Assembly: GCA_029261855.1 (NCBI GenBank)
Contig: JAJDAN010000011.1
Coordinates: forward strand, 1 to 64,000
Direction: 5' to 3'
DNA from: Deltaproteobacteria bacterium
Lineage (GTDB): Bacteria; Myxococcota_A; UBA9160; UBA4427
Length of the DNA stretch: 64,000 bases
Under the pieces are notes generated by a model. The model was not told the DNA's origin. It saw only the letters and a program-made list of their open reading frames with translations, and did no database searches. Positions 43,053 to 53,200 of the stretch are shown piece by piece; the first letter of the stretch is position 1; each line of letters starts with the position of its first letter. The translations under genes and the position numbers were made by a program.

Positions 43053-44642
43053 ATGAACTCGCAAACGGGCTTCGGCCGGCTCCTGACGACGACCTCGACG
43101 ATGGCCCTGGCCATCGTGCTGGCAATGACGTTCGCGCTGGTGTCGCCCGGCCGGGCGGATGTCCCCGTTTCGTTCGACGATGTCTGCAATCGCGCCGCAA
43201 CGGCGCTCGCGCACGGACGGCTCGACCAGGCCGAGCAGCTCCTGACGCATGCCCTCGCCCTCGCCAACAGCGCAGCGTACACGGCTGCCGACCCGACAGG
43301 GCGTCGGACCGCCGAACAGGCCCGGGTGCGGCTGCAGCTCGCGCAGCTGCAGCGACTACAAGGTGACACGCGTCAGGCCCGGCACGAACTCGGCCTCGCG
43401 CGTTTCGCGACCCGTAGCCAGTTCGGACCCGATTCCCTCATGATGGCGGACATCGAGATCGAACGTGCCCGGCAACATCAGATGGCCGGGCTCGACGACG
43501 AGGCCGTCGCCGCCGTCGAGACGGCGCTTCGCATCCGAAGCGAGCGGTTGTCTGCCGACGACCCGCGCATCCTCGACACGCTCCAGGAACTCGCGCGCGC
43601 ACGGCACCTCGCCTTCCAGTACGTGCGCACCATCGAAGCCTACGACGATCTGCTGACCCGTCTATCGAGCGCCCCGAACGCGCGCAGCTTCGACCAGGTC
43701 GTCATCCTCAACCGCATGGCCTGGATCTTCGAACGAGCCGGCCTCACGGAACGTGCCGAGGCTTCGCGCGCCCGTGCGCGCGCCGTCGTGTCCGCGACGA
43801 GCCCGGGTGGCGGGACCTCGGACCGCCTGCTGCAGGTCGGGCTCGAAGACTTCGTAGACCTCGGCGGTGACCACGTCGACACGATGGCCGAAGCCCGGCA
43901 ACGGATCGCGAACTGGCTCAGTGAGCGCGGCGTCCATCCGGACCACTTCGATCTCGACCGCCATCAGCTCGTGACGCTCAGACGCCTGGACCGTGGAGTG
44001 CCGCGCCACAAGGCGCTGTTCGCGCTGGAACGCGACCTGGAAGCCGAGTTCATCGCGTTCGCACCGGCGACACGCCGGACGGAGGCGAGCCACCGCTACG
44101 GACTTCCCTTCGAATCGGAAGTCCCGCGGCAGGTGCTGCAGACTTCGGAGGGGGCACACGGCTTCGATCGCGTGCTGCTGCACGCCGTGGACTTCGCGGT
44201 GCCGGCGGGGACGACTGTCGTCGCGGCTCGGGACGGCGTCGTCGTTCGCGTGATCACGGGACTTCCCAGCGAGGCAGAGCGTGACCTGGGCCCGCAGGAC
44301 GACACCCGACACGGACGTCAGGTGAACCGCGTCATCGTGCTTCACGACGACGACACCTACGCGACCTATCAACCGCTGTCACCCGACGTCGAGGTCGCGG
44401 AGGGCGAACCCGTCGTGCGCGGCCAGCGACTCGGCAAGACCACGCACGTGAACGACGGTGGAACGCCGATGCTCCACCTCGACGTTCGCCGAAACGGCAG
44501 ATCTCCGGGTTCGGGGGGCATCATCACGCCCGAGCCCGTGCGGGTTCGATTCGCAAACGTCGGAGACCGCGACGGCATTCCCCTTCCGGACCACTACTAC
44601 GGCGGAGGACTTCCCGCGTCCCAGCGTCCCGCCGCGCGTTGA
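43053..44642 (+). CDS. secreted TPR protein with degenerate M23-like C-terminus
   Basis: A 529-residue exported protein (a GTG two codons upstream is possible). After the signal peptide (MALAIVLAMTFALVSPGRA) come TPR-like helices to about residue 260. The C-terminal third resembles LytM/M23 endopeptidase: LLHAVDFAVPAGTTVVAARDGVVVRV matches the HxxxD-type opening. The catalytic HxH near the end reads MLHLDV, and the middle His is replaced (TYATYQPL), so it is probably an inactive binding or activator domain, like EnvC/NlpD. It may act on the cell wall through a partner. Function is inferred. Confidence 0.72.
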   Translation: MNSQTGFGRLLTTTSTMALAIVLAMTFALVSPGRADVPVSFDDVCNRAATALAHGRLDQAEQLLTHALALANSAAYTAADPTGRRTAEQARVRLQLAQLQRLQGDTRQARHELGLARFATRSQFGPDSLMMADIEIERARQHQMAGLDDEAVAAVETALRIRSERLSADDPRILDTLQELARARHLAFQYVRTIEAYDDLLTRLSSAPNARSFDQVVILNRMAWIFERAGLTERAEASRARARAVVSATSPGGGTSDRLLQVGLEDFVDLGGDHVDTMAEARQRIANWLSERGVHPDHFDLDRHQLVTLRRLDRGVPRHKALFALERDLEAEFIAFAPATRRTEASHRYGLPFESEVPRQVLQTSEGAHGFDRVLLHAVDFAVPAGTTVVAARDGVVVRVITGLPSEAERDLGPQDDTRHGRQVNRVIVLHDDDTYATYQPLSPDVEVAEGEPVVRGQRLGKTTHVNDGGTPMLHLDVRRNGRSPGSGGIITPEPVRVRFANVGDRDGIPLPDHYYGGGLPASQRPAAR

Positions 44643-44741
44643 CGTCGGCGCGGCCGAGCCGCTGTGATCCGGATCACAGGCGCGCAGGGAAGCCCACCCG
44701 ATCCCACAGCACGTCTCCGCGCAAACCGAGAGGGAGCCCGT

Positions 44742-45422
44742 TTGGGAATCTTCAGCTCCGAGTCCACGTACGATCGCAGCCGCCTCCTCGAGGCGGCCGG
44801 GCGTGCGCGAACGAAGAAGCGCTACCGCAAGGCAGTGGCTCTCTATCGGCGGGTGCTCACCGTCGAGCCTCGGAACGTCGAGCTCCACGTACGGCTCGCA
44901 CCCCTGCTCGCGGCCACGGGTCGCAGCTTCGATGCCTGGCTGAGCTTCCGAAGCTGCGCCGAGGTCGCCTCCGCCGAGAAGCGACTCGACCAGGCCGCGG
45001 CCATCTACCGGGAGGCGGCCCGTTGCCTGCCCCGAGAGCTGGCCGCCTGGGAATGCCTGGCCGCGACCGAGCGCGAGCGCGGCCGCGACCGCGAAGCCCT
45101 CGAAGCCCTCAAGCAGGCTTTCCAGCAGTTTCGGGGTCGGAGTCGCCGTGCCCAAGCCATCTACCTGCTCCGCCTGGCCCGCGAGATCGAGGCCGAGGAT
45201 CTCGGCGTCGTCCTGCCCCTGGCTCGCCTGCTGGCCCGCAGCGACCAGGAAAGCGAGGCCCATCTGCTCCTCGACCAGCTCGCGGAGCGCTCCCACGGCA
45301 GCGACCTGCGGCGCGTTCGCGGTGCACAGTGGCGAGTTTCGCCGACGCTCTTGAATTCCTGGCGCTGGGTCCGAGCAGCACTCCGCGGCGGCTCGCAGGA
45401 CGGCAGCAGCATCCACGCCTAG
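44742..45422 (+). CDS. TPR-repeat protein
   Basis: A 226-residue soluble protein. The TTG at 44742 sits behind GAGAGGGAG, giving an N-terminus GIFSSESTYDRSRLLEAAGRA; the frame opens at 44664, where no ribosome site is seen. Four to five TPR-like helix pairs follow (AVALYRRVLTVEPRN, AAAIYREAARCLPRE, EALEALKQAFQQF). No signal peptide. Probably a protein-protein scaffold; no specific function visible. It follows the M23-like gene by about 100 bases. Confidence 0.75.
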   Translation: MGIFSSESTYDRSRLLEAAGRARTKKRYRKAVALYRRVLTVEPRNVELHVRLAPLLAATGRSFDAWLSFRSCAEVASAEKRLDQAAAIYREAARCLPRELAAWECLAATERERGRDREALEALKQAFQQFRGRSRRAQAIYLLRLAREIEAEDLGVVLPLARLLARSDQESEAHLLLDQLAERSHGSDLRRVRGAQWRVSPTLLNSWRWVRAALRGGSQDGSSIHA

Positions 45423-45450
45423 CGGCGGGTGCGGAGGCGAGCGGCGGTGC

Positions 45451-45491
45451 AAAAAAGTGAGCCGGAACGCCCCGAAAGGGTGTCCCGGCTC
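45451..45491 (-). terminator. intrinsic terminator for the leftward lipoprotein gene
   Basis: A 14-bp stem with one mismatch and a 5-base loop (45459-45491). Read on the minus strand it is followed by ACTTTTTTG, a proper U tract. It lies about 100 bases past the lipoprotein stop codon. The stem may also stop rightward transcripts of the TPR gene. Confidence 0.8.
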
Positions 45492-45589
45492 TCCCTGGGA
45501 AGGGGATATTGTCTTTGATAGTGAAGTGGCCGCTCGGCCCGCTTCGTGTCAAAAAAGTTGCACGGAGGAGCAGATTTCTCGGCGCCGGG

Positions 45590-46273
45590 TCAGGTCGTCG
45601 GCTGTGGGGTCTGGGGGGGCGGCTGAGCGAGGCCGAGGATGGGGCAGAGCTTGTCGCCGTCGATCAGGACCAGCGGGGCGGGGCCGCGGACCCGGAACTC
45701 CATGGAAGCCGTGGTCTGCTCGGCCAGGCCGCTGCAGTTTGCGTCCCTCGGGATCACCACCACGAGCTGCCCGCTTCCCGAGAAGCCCAGCTGACTCGCC
45801 AGCGGGAAGCGACCATAGAGCTGGACCTGGTCGCGATCGCTGTACACCTCGTGGTAGTGCGCCGGGGCGCGGGGGAGCGGCTCGCGCGAGCGTCGCGGTT
45901 GCCGGTCTCGCCATGCCTCGAGCGATAGCACGCCAACGGCGTCGCACTCGTCGTCGCCGAAGCTGACGCGACCCATCAAAGCGAGCCACGTGAACGTCGC
46001 GCCCTCCGGATGCGCGAGCACGCTGCGGCACTTGTCGTTCGCCGGAAAGAAGAGGCGGTAGTGGAAGCCGCCGGCTTCGACGACCGCGTCGAGGTAGCTG
46101 CCCCGTTCCTTCAGGTCGCGGATCTCGGCGGGGTAGCGGGTCCCGGGCACTCCCGCGCCCGCGATCACCGAATCGAGACTACAGCCCGCGAACCCCAGCA
46201 ACAGCGCCGCGATCAGCGACTGGCAAGCCGCGCGGATCGCAACCCGGCCAAACAGACTCCTCAGGTCGGACAT
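45590..46273 (-). CDS. lipoprotein of unknown function
   Basis: A 227-residue protein with a clear lipobox (LLLGFAGC). The ATG at 46273 is preferred, since AGGGAG lies nine bases upstream; an ATG at 46282 abuts that site. The mature part has four Cys residues that could form two disulfides (DKCRSV, DDECDAV, DANCSG, DKLCPI) and a Pro/Gln/Thr-rich end. No family recognised. It has a strong intrinsic terminator downstream. The glutaredoxin gene lies 51 bases upstream on the same strand. Confidence 0.75.
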   Translation of the reverse strand: MSDLRSLFGRVAIRAACQSLIAALLLGFAGCSLDSVIAGAGVPGTRYPAEIRDLKERGSYLDAVVEAGGFHYRLFFPANDKCRSVLAHPEGATFTWLALMGRVSFGDDECDAVGVLSLEAWRDRQPRRSREPLPRAPAHYHEVYSDRDQVQLYGRFPLASQLGFSGSGQLVVVIPRDANCSGLAEQTTASMEFRVRGPAPLVLIDGDKLCPILGLAQPPPQTPQPTT

Positions 46274-46324
46274 GATCGACATCTCCCTGGGTCCCCGACG
46301 AGCGAGGGGACAGGAATGTGGGGA

Positions 46325-46579
46325 TCAGATCGTCTGAAGATAGGCGACGATGTCCCGCGATTCGTGCATCCATTCGACCTCGCCCGTGTCGGACTCGATC
46401 CGCAGGCAGGGTACGGTCTGGCGGCCAGTGGCCTCCACGAGCTCGCGCAGGTAGTCCGAATCAGCCATCACGTCCCGCAGCTCGACGTCGGCGCCGAGCG
46501 CGTCGATGGCACGCAGGACGAGCCCGCAGAACGGGCAGCTCGGGTATTCGTAGAGCGAGAGCTTCAACTGTCCAGTCAC
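46325..46579 (-). CDS. glutaredoxin / GST N-domain-like thioredoxin-fold protein
   Basis: An 84-residue protein with the redox motif CPFC at residues 15-18, TVPCL (the cis-Pro loop) and a closing SRDIVAYL helix. These mark a glutaredoxin or stand-alone GST N-terminal domain. It probably reduces disulfides or mixed glutathione disulfides in the cytoplasm. It lies 51 bases after the FAD oxidase gene on the same strand. Confidence 0.88.
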   Translation of the reverse strand: MTGQLKLSLYEYPSCPFCGLVLRAIDALGADVELRDVMADSDYLRELVEATGRQTVPCLRIESDTGEVEWMHESRDIVAYLQTI

Positions 46580-46630
46580 AGGGCGATACTCCGGGGCCCG
46601 GGAGGATTGCGCACCCCACGGCGCCCCGCA

Positions 46631-47794
46631 TCAGATGCCGAACAGCAGGCGAAGGTGCGGATTCAGGAAGCGGCCTTGCGGGTCCATCCGTTCGCGGGTG
46701 GCCAGGAAGCGATCCCAGTCCGGGTACATACGGCAGAGGCGATCCGCTCCCAGGCTGTGGATCTTTCCCCAGTGCGGGCGACCGCCGTGGGCCAGCAGGA
46801 CCTGCTCGACGTCCTCGAAGAACGCGCGGTAGGGAAGCGAGCCGTCCTGGTGGATGGACAAGGTCACGGTATCGCGTCCGCCCGCCGGGCTGAGCCAGGC
46901 ATCGTCCGGGGCGACCGTCCGGTACTCGACCGGCCAGACCACGTCCGGGTGCCGCTCCCGCATGCGCAGCCGGACTTCCCGGAAGCAGGCCGGTCCGGCT
47001 TCGGCGGGCAGCGCGTATTCCATCTCGAAGAACTTGTCGTCGCGCTGGGACGCAATGATGTGCGGGCTCCACCCGATCCGTTCGTAGGGCCGGTCCGCAA
47101 GTTCGGAAACCGGCTCGTCCGTCAGATTCAGGGTCTTCATCTCGGCACTGTCCTTGAACGGCAGCCAGAAGAACTCGAAGTGACGGTTGTCCCGAATCTC
47201 GTCGTCGAGTCGGTCGAGGCAGTCTTCGATGGGCAGACGACGGATGCGCTCGTGCAGGCGATAGGCCGGGACCAGCCGCAAGGTCAGAGCGGTGAAGACA
47301 CCCAGGGCGCCCATGCACACGCGCAATGCCCGCAGATCGTCCGGGTCGTCGAGCTCGCGCACATCACCCGCGGCGTCGACCAGACGGACTGCCGTCACCG
47401 AAGAAGAGATGTTGGCGAGGGTGCGGCCGGTGCCGTGGGTTCCGGTGCCGACGGCGCCGGCGAGGGCCTGCTTGTCGATGTCGCCCAGGTTCGCCATCGC
47501 CAGGCCCCGCTCGAGGAGCGGATCACCGAGGTCGCACAGCTTGGTGCCGGCGCCGATGGTGGCGAGTCCCGCACCCGTGTCGTGGCTCTCCACACCGGCC
47601 AGACGGTCGAGGGACAGCAGCGTCCCGCTCGTCTCACAGAGGGGCGTCCCCGAATGACCCGTGCCGACGACCCGCACCTCGTCGCCGCTGCTCGCCGCCT
47701 CGCGCACCCGCTGTGCGACCGCGGCCTCGTCGCCGGGCGCCTCGATACGTGCGGGCTCGCATTCCACCGAACCGGACCAGTTGCTCCAGCGCAT
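46631..47794 (-). CDS. FAD-dependent oxidase of the sugar-1,4-lactone oxidase (ALO) family
   Basis: A 387-residue flavoprotein. The N-terminal FAD domain has VVGTGHSGTP, where the His is the usual covalent FAD link in this family, and AGAVGTGTHGTG. The C-terminal ALO domain carries RPHWGKIHSL and a terminal MDPQGRFLNPHLRLLFG. It should oxidise a sugar lactone, alditol or similar polyol with oxygen. The ATG at 47794 follows GGCGGGGATACGACG. It diverges from the small sigma-54-linked gene. Confidence 0.88.
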   Translation of the reverse strand: MRWSNWSGSVECEPARIEAPGDEAAVAQRVREAASSGDEVRVVGTGHSGTPLCETSGTLLSLDRLAGVESHDTGAGLATIGAGTKLCDLGDPLLERGLAMANLGDIDKQALAGAVGTGTHGTGRTLANISSSVTAVRLVDAAGDVRELDDPDDLRALRVCMGALGVFTALTLRLVPAYRLHERIRRLPIEDCLDRLDDEIRDNRHFEFFWLPFKDSAEMKTLNLTDEPVSELADRPYERIGWSPHIIASQRDDKFFEMEYALPAEAGPACFREVRLRMRERHPDVVWPVEYRTVAPDDAWLSPAGGRDTVTLSIHQDGSLPYRAFFEDVEQVLLAHGGRPHWGKIHSLGADRLCRMYPDWDRFLATRERMDPQGRFLNPHLRLLFGI

Positions 47795-47960
47795 CGTCGT
47801 ATCCCCGCCACCCCTGTCTGGAATCCGTCGCTGGGCCGGCCGCCGGCCGATCCGACGCAGCCGCCGGCGGCGGTCTCCGGTTCCGTTCAAACCGATTCAA
47901 CTCGCTGGATTGAAAGACGAAATCGAATCGAAGGCCCAAGACCGTATCACCGGGGCGTCG

Positions 47961-47977
47961 CTGGCACACCCACTGCA
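47961..47977 (+). promoter_or_regulatory. sigma-54-like (-24/-12) site for the small gene
   Basis: CTGGCAC, five bases, CTGCA: GG at 47963-47964 and GC at 47975-47976 have the exact ten-base gap. The -12 element deviates from TTGC by one base. The expected transcript start is about 47988, fifteen bases before the ATG at 48003. Confidence 0.55.
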
Positions 47978-48002
47978 CTGGGACTCGCGCGGAGGAGACG
48001 CC

Positions 48003-48233
48003 ATGAACGCCCGCCCCGAGAACCCGGTTGCCCCGCTCGAAACCGCCCTGCGCGCCTGCGACCCCGCCGGCTGCGAGATGTCCCTCGTCGAGGTCGTCCT
48101 GCTGGCCTGCGATCTGAGCGAGGACGAGACCGAGGTGAACGACATCGTCGACGGTCTGATCGAGCGGGGAGCTGCGCGCATCCTGCCGATCGACTGCGAC
48201 CCCATGCTCGTGCAGGTCGGCGCAGCCGCCTGA
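48003..48233 (+). CDS. small protein of unknown function (76 aa)
   Basis: Acidic, soluble, 76 residues. The ATG sits behind GGAGGAGACGCC, one of the strongest ribosome sites in the window; the open frame extends upstream, but that part is antisense to the oxidase gene. The sequence has helices with Glu/Asp-rich turns (CDLSEDETEVNDIVDGLIERGAA) and three Cys (ACD, GCE, ACDL region), plus DCDPMLVQVG at the end. It could be a small winged-helix-like or adaptor domain, but no family is recognised. A sigma-54-like promoter lies just upstream. Confidence 0.7.
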   Translation: MNARPENPVAPLETALRACDPAGCEMSLVEVVLLACDLSEDETEVNDIVDGLIERGAARILPIDCDPMLVQVGAAA

Positions 48234-48336
48234 AGAAACGAACGTTGGGTTCCCCGTAGCCCTAAACCCACAGAAACAACCGGCCGATCTGGCACTCAAA
48301 CGGACGTTCGACTCAGTCCGCTGAGGCCTCCCCCCC

Positions 48337-48990
48337 GTGCCGACCCATACCCGAGACAAGCTGCTCGATGTGGCTGAAGAGCTCTTTGCCGCGAAGGGCA
48401 TCAGCGGCACTTCTCTGCGCGTGCTGACGAAGACCGCCGGCACCAACCTCGCAGCCGTCCACTACCACTTCGGTTCGAAGGACGGTCTGGTGGACGCCGT
48501 CTTCGAGCGACGCGCGACCGCCCTCAACCGGGATCGGCTCGCCGACCTGGCGCGGATCGAGGCCACCTGCGAGGGCGACACCCCGCCGGTCGAAGACATC
48601 CTGCGCGCCTTCATCGCACCGGGCGCGCGCATGCTCGACGAGCTGAAGGATCGTCGCGCCCTGATCGTGCGACTCCGCTGTCGCGTCGAAGCCGAGGCGC
48701 CCGCGGTGGTCGAAGCCCTGGTGCGACGTCATTTCGGCGTGACCTGTGCGCGCTTCCTCGAGGCCTTGCAGCGCGCAATGCCCGAGCTCGGCAAAGAGCT
48801 CGTCGCCGAACGCTTCCGCTACTCCCTCGCGACCCTGTCGCTGACCTTTTCCGAGACCTTCGACCTGGACACGATCCCGGGTCACCCCCCGACCGGTAGC
48901 CACGACGCCCTGCGCGCCGAGCGCCTGATCGATTTCCTCGCGGCCGGGCTGCGCGCGGGGCCCGACACTCCCCGGAGACCAAGCGCATGA
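48337..48990 (+). CDS. TetR regulator of the RND efflux operon
   Basis: A 217-residue TetR protein. The HTH region reads LLDVAEELFAAKGISGTSLRVLTKTAGTNLAAVHYHFGSKDGLV, and the C-terminal part resembles the CerR/YbiH (TetR_C) type. The GTG at 48337 is used. Its stop overlaps the ATG of the adaptor gene (ATGA), so regulator and pump are made from one message. It probably responds to a pump substrate. Confidence 0.9.
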   Translation: MPTHTRDKLLDVAEELFAAKGISGTSLRVLTKTAGTNLAAVHYHFGSKDGLVDAVFERRATALNRDRLADLARIEATCEGDTPPVEDILRAFIAPGARMLDELKDRRALIVRLRCRVEAEAPAVVEALVRRHFGVTCARFLEALQRAMPELGKELVAERFRYSLATLSLTFSETFDLDTIPGHPPTGSHDALRAERLIDFLAAGLRAGPDTPRRPSA

Positions 48991-50249
48991 AGCTCACGAC
49001 ACGCATCTGGCTACCCATCGCCATCCTCGCCCTGGGCGGTGTCGGCACCGTGGGGCTCGTCGCGGCAACGCCGACCCTGGACACACGCAAGCCGCAACAC
49101 AAGAGTCCCTCGGTCCGCGTGGTGCGCGCGATCCCCCAGGCCGTGAATCTGCTCGTGCGCACCCAGGGCACGGTCGTCCCGCGCACCGAGTCCGAGCTCG
49201 TCGCCGAGGTGTCTGGCCGCATCATCTCGGTCTCGCCCAGCCTGGCATCCGGCGGTTTCCTCGAGCCCGACGAGGTGCTCGTCACCATCGACCCGAGCGA
49301 CTACGAGATCGGGCTCGAGCGCGCGCGCGCGGCACTTGCCCGGGCCGAGAGCCAGGTAGGCCTGGCGCGGACCGCGCTCGAGCGGCAGCAGAGCCTCGCC
49401 AAGCGCAAGGTCGGCAGCTCGAAGGACCTCGACTCCGCACACAATTCCGAGCGCGTCGCCGAGGCCAACCTGCGCGATGCGCGGGCGGCGGTGACGCAGG
49501 CCGAGAGGGACCTCGAGCGGACCCGGGTGCGCGTCCCCTACGCGGGGCGTGTGCGACAGAAGAAGGTCGACGTCGGGCAGTACGTCAACCGCGGCACTCC
49601 CGTCGCGCGGGTCTATGCCGTGGACTACGCCGAGGTGCGACTCCCGATCCCGGATCGCGACGCCGCCTACCTCGATCTCCCGATCGACTATCGCGGACAT
49701 CCCGGACACGAGGGCAAACACGCTGGCCCGGCCGTGTTGCTGCGCGCGCAGTACGCGGGCCGCGAGCACACCTGGACGGGACGCATCGTCCGCACCGAGG
49801 GCGAGCTCGACCCGAGGACGCGCATGATCCACGCCGTCGCCCGGGTGGAAGATCCGTATGGCCGCGGCGACGACCCGCACCGCCCGCCCCTCGCCGTCGG
49901 GCTCTTCGTCGACGCCGAGATCGAGGGGCGCCGGCGCGAAGGCGTCATCGTCTTGCCGCGCGAGGCGCTGCGCGGCAGCGACCAGGTGGCGATCATCGAC
50001 GAGAGTGGCCGCATCGAGCTGCGCAAGATCGAGGTGCTGCGACGAGACCGCGACCGGGTGCTGGTCGCATCCGGCATCCAGGCCCACGAACGCGTCGCCG
50101 CGGGGCCGATCGCGGTCGCCGTCAACGGCATGCGGGTACGCGTGTTCGAGCAGGACGCCCAAATCGAGGAGCGGGACGTCGCGTCCGCACCGGAGCCGCA
50201 ACGCGACGCCGGTGCGGACACCCTCGCGGCCCTGGGAGACGACCAGTGA
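48987..50249 (+). CDS. RND efflux periplasmic adaptor (membrane fusion protein)
   Basis: A 420-residue protein with one N-terminal signal/anchor helix, the lipoyl half-motifs (GRIISVSPSLASGGFLEPDEVLVTIDPSDY and the returning RVRVPYAGRVRQKKVDVGQYVNRGTPVARV), a coiled-coil hairpin between them (about 105-180, ERARAALARAESQVGLARTALERQQ), and beta-barrel and membrane-proximal domains. It bridges the RND pump to an outer-membrane channel. The end overlaps the pump gene (GTGA). Confidence 0.92.
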   Translation: MKLTTRIWLPIAILALGGVGTVGLVAATPTLDTRKPQHKSPSVRVVRAIPQAVNLLVRTQGTVVPRTESELVAEVSGRIISVSPSLASGGFLEPDEVLVTIDPSDYEIGLERARAALARAESQVGLARTALERQQSLAKRKVGSSKDLDSAHNSERVAEANLRDARAAVTQAERDLERTRVRVPYAGRVRQKKVDVGQYVNRGTPVARVYAVDYAEVRLPIPDRDAAYLDLPIDYRGHPGHEGKHAGPAVLLRAQYAGREHTWTGRIVRTEGELDPRTRMIHAVARVEDPYGRGDDPHRPPLAVGLFVDAEIEGRRREGVIVLPREALRGSDQVAIIDESGRIELRKIEVLRRDRDRVLVASGIQAHERVAAGPIAVAVNGMRVRVFEQDAQIEERDVASAPEPQRDAGADTLAALGDDQ

Positions 50250-53200
50250 ACCGTGCGATCGCGTGGTTCGCGTCGAACCACGTCGCCGCGAACCTGCTCA
50301 TGGCCCTGCTCGTCGCCGGGGGGCTGCTCACCCTGCCGAGCATCAAGCAGGAGGTCTTCCCCGAGCTCGCCCTGCCCGTGATCAGTGTCAGCGCCGCCTA
50401 CCCGGGCGCGTCACCGACGGAGGTCGAAGAGGCGGTCTGCTTGCGGATCGAGGAGGCGCTCCAGGGTCTCCAGGGCATCAAGCGCATGCACGCGAACGCC
50501 AACGAGGGCAGCGGCAGCGTGTCCATCGAGCTGATGGCCGGAGAGGACGCACGCCTGCGCCTCGACCAGGTCCGCTCCCGGGTGGACGGCATCGAGACCT
50601 TTCCCGAGGAGGTGAAGCGCCCCGTCGTCACCCAGGCGGATCTGCGCTTCCAGGTGCTGGATGTCGCCGTCTCGGGCAACGTCGACGAGCAGACCCTCAA
50701 GCAGCTGGGGCAGCAGGCGCGCGACGAGATCGCCGCCCTGCCCGGCGTCACCGACGTCGAGCTCGTCGCGACGCGTCCGTACGAGATCACCATCGAGGTG
50801 TCCGAGGACAGCCTGCGCCGCCACGGCCTGACCCTGAGCCAGATCGCCGCCGCGGTGCAACGTTCTTCACTCGACCTGCCCGGTGGCTCCATCAAGACCG
50901 ACGCGGGCGAGATCCTCATCCGCACCGTCGGCCAGGCGCGCAGCGCCACCGACTTCGAACAGGTGGTGCTGCTGTCCCGCGCCGACGGCACTCGGCTCAC
51001 CCTCGGCAACGTCGGTCGCGTGATCGACGGCTTCGAGGAGAGCGACGAGCTGACCCTCTTCGACGGCGAGCCGGCGGTCATCGTCCAGGTGTTCCGCGTC
51101 GGACAGCAGAGCGCTCTCGAGATCGCCAGGACGGTTTCCGCCTATCTCGACGAGCGCAGCGCGAGCCTGCCCCAGGGCGTGCACTTCACCGTCGCCCAGA
51201 ACGACGCGCGCTTCCTGCGCGACCGCCTCGACACGCTGCTGAACAACGGCTGGACAGGCTTCATCCTGGTCTTCGGGGTGCTCGCCCTCTTCCTGAGGGT
51301 GCGTCTGGCCATGTGGGTGAGCCTCGGCGTTCCGCTGTCGTTCCTCGGTGCGATCTGGATGCTTCCGACCTTCGACGTCTCGATCAACCTGATCTCGTTG
51401 ATGGCCTTCATCATCGTGCTCGGCATCGTCGTCGACGACGCGATCATCGTCGGCGAGAACGCCTACACGGAGCAGGCTCGCACGAAGAACCCGCTGCGGG
51501 GCGCCGTGCTCGGCGCTCAGGGCGTGGCGATCCCGGTGATTTTCGGCGTGTTGACCACCATCGCGGCCTTCGCGCCGATGCTGTTCGTTCCCGGACCGAT
51601 GGGGCGCATCGCGCGGGTCATCCCCCTGGTCGTGTGCCTGTGCCTCGCGTTCTCGCTCTTCGAGTCGCTCTTCATCCTGCCCGCCCACCTGGGACACGCC
51701 AGCGGCGGCAGCGACGGTGAAGTCGCCGGCACCCGGGTGACGCGCGCCTGGCGCGACTTCCAGGACCGCATCGCCGGCGGCCTGCAGCACTTCACCGAGT
51801 TCCGGTACCGACCGATCCTCGAGCGGGCAATCGAGTGGCGCTACACCACGGCGGCGATCAGCGTCGCCCTGTTGTCGATCACACTCGGCCTGCTGGGCGG
51901 AGGCTGGATCCAGATGGTCTTCCAGCCCGAAGTCGAGAGCGATGTCGCCGTCGCCTACGTGCACATGCCCGAGGGCACCCCGACGGAGCTGACCGCCAGC
52001 GCCGTCGCGCAGGTCGCGAACGCGGCGCGGGGCATCGCCGACGAAGTCGATCGCGAACGAGACATCGACATCGAGGGCAGCATCTTCGCCCACTTCTCGA
52101 CGTCCGTGGGACGCCAGCCCTACAGGCGAAAGCAGGCGTCGGGACCGGCGTCGTTCGCGGCTGCGGGTGCCCGGGGCAGTCACCTCGGGGAAGTCCAGGT
52201 CGAGGTGGTGTCCTCGGACAGCCGCGAGATCAGCGTCGCCGAGCTGACCCGCCGTTGGCGCGAGCGCACCGGTGAGATCGTCGGTGCCGAAGAGGTGACC
52301 TTCACCGCCTCGTTGATCGCGGCGGCGTCCCCGATCCAGATCGAGCTGATGGGACCGGACCTCGCGACCCTGCGCGGTGCCGCCGACTTCGTGAAGGATC
52401 GCCTCGGACGCTACCCGGGCGTGCTCGACATCGCCGACTCGTTCCGCAGCGGAAAGCGCGAGCTCGAACTCGAGCTGCTGCCGTCTGCCGAGGCCCTGGG
52501 GCTGACGGTCGAGGATCTCGGCAGCCAGGTGCGTCAGGCCTTCTACGGCCAGGAAGTCCAGCGCCTGCAGCGCGGCCGCGACGAGGTCAAGGTCGTGGCT
52601 CGCTATCCGCTCGAAGAACGCCGGTCCGTCGCGGACCTCGAGAACATGCGCATCCGCACGGCCTCTGGCTCGGCGGTTCCCTTCTCGACGGTGGCACGCG
52701 CCACCCTGGGCGAGGGCTTCGCGGGCATCCGCCGGGTCGACCGACGACGGGTGGTCGCAGTGACCGCGGACGTGGACAACGCCGTGACCAACGCCGGCGC
52801 GGTACTCGCCGACATGCAGCAAGGTGATCTCGATGAGCTCGCGAGTCTGTTTCCCGACGTGCAGGTGTCGATCGAAGGCGAGCAGCGCGAACAGTCCGAG
52901 TTCCTCGACAGCCTCGCGCGGGGTTGGCTCATCGCGCTGCTGGTCATCTACGCGCTGCTGGCGATCCCGCTGCGCTCCTACGCCCAGCCGCTCATCATCA
53001 TGAGCGCCATCCCCTTCGGCCTGGTGGGCGCCGTCTGGGGGCACGTCTTCATGGATCTGTCCTTCAGCATGATGTCGCTGATCGGGCTCGTGGCCCTGTC
53101 GGGCGTGGTCGTCAACGACAGCCTGGTGCTCGTCGACTACGTGAACCGGTGCCGTGACGGCGGAGCCGGGCTGCGCGAAGCGATCCTGGAGGCGGGCGCG

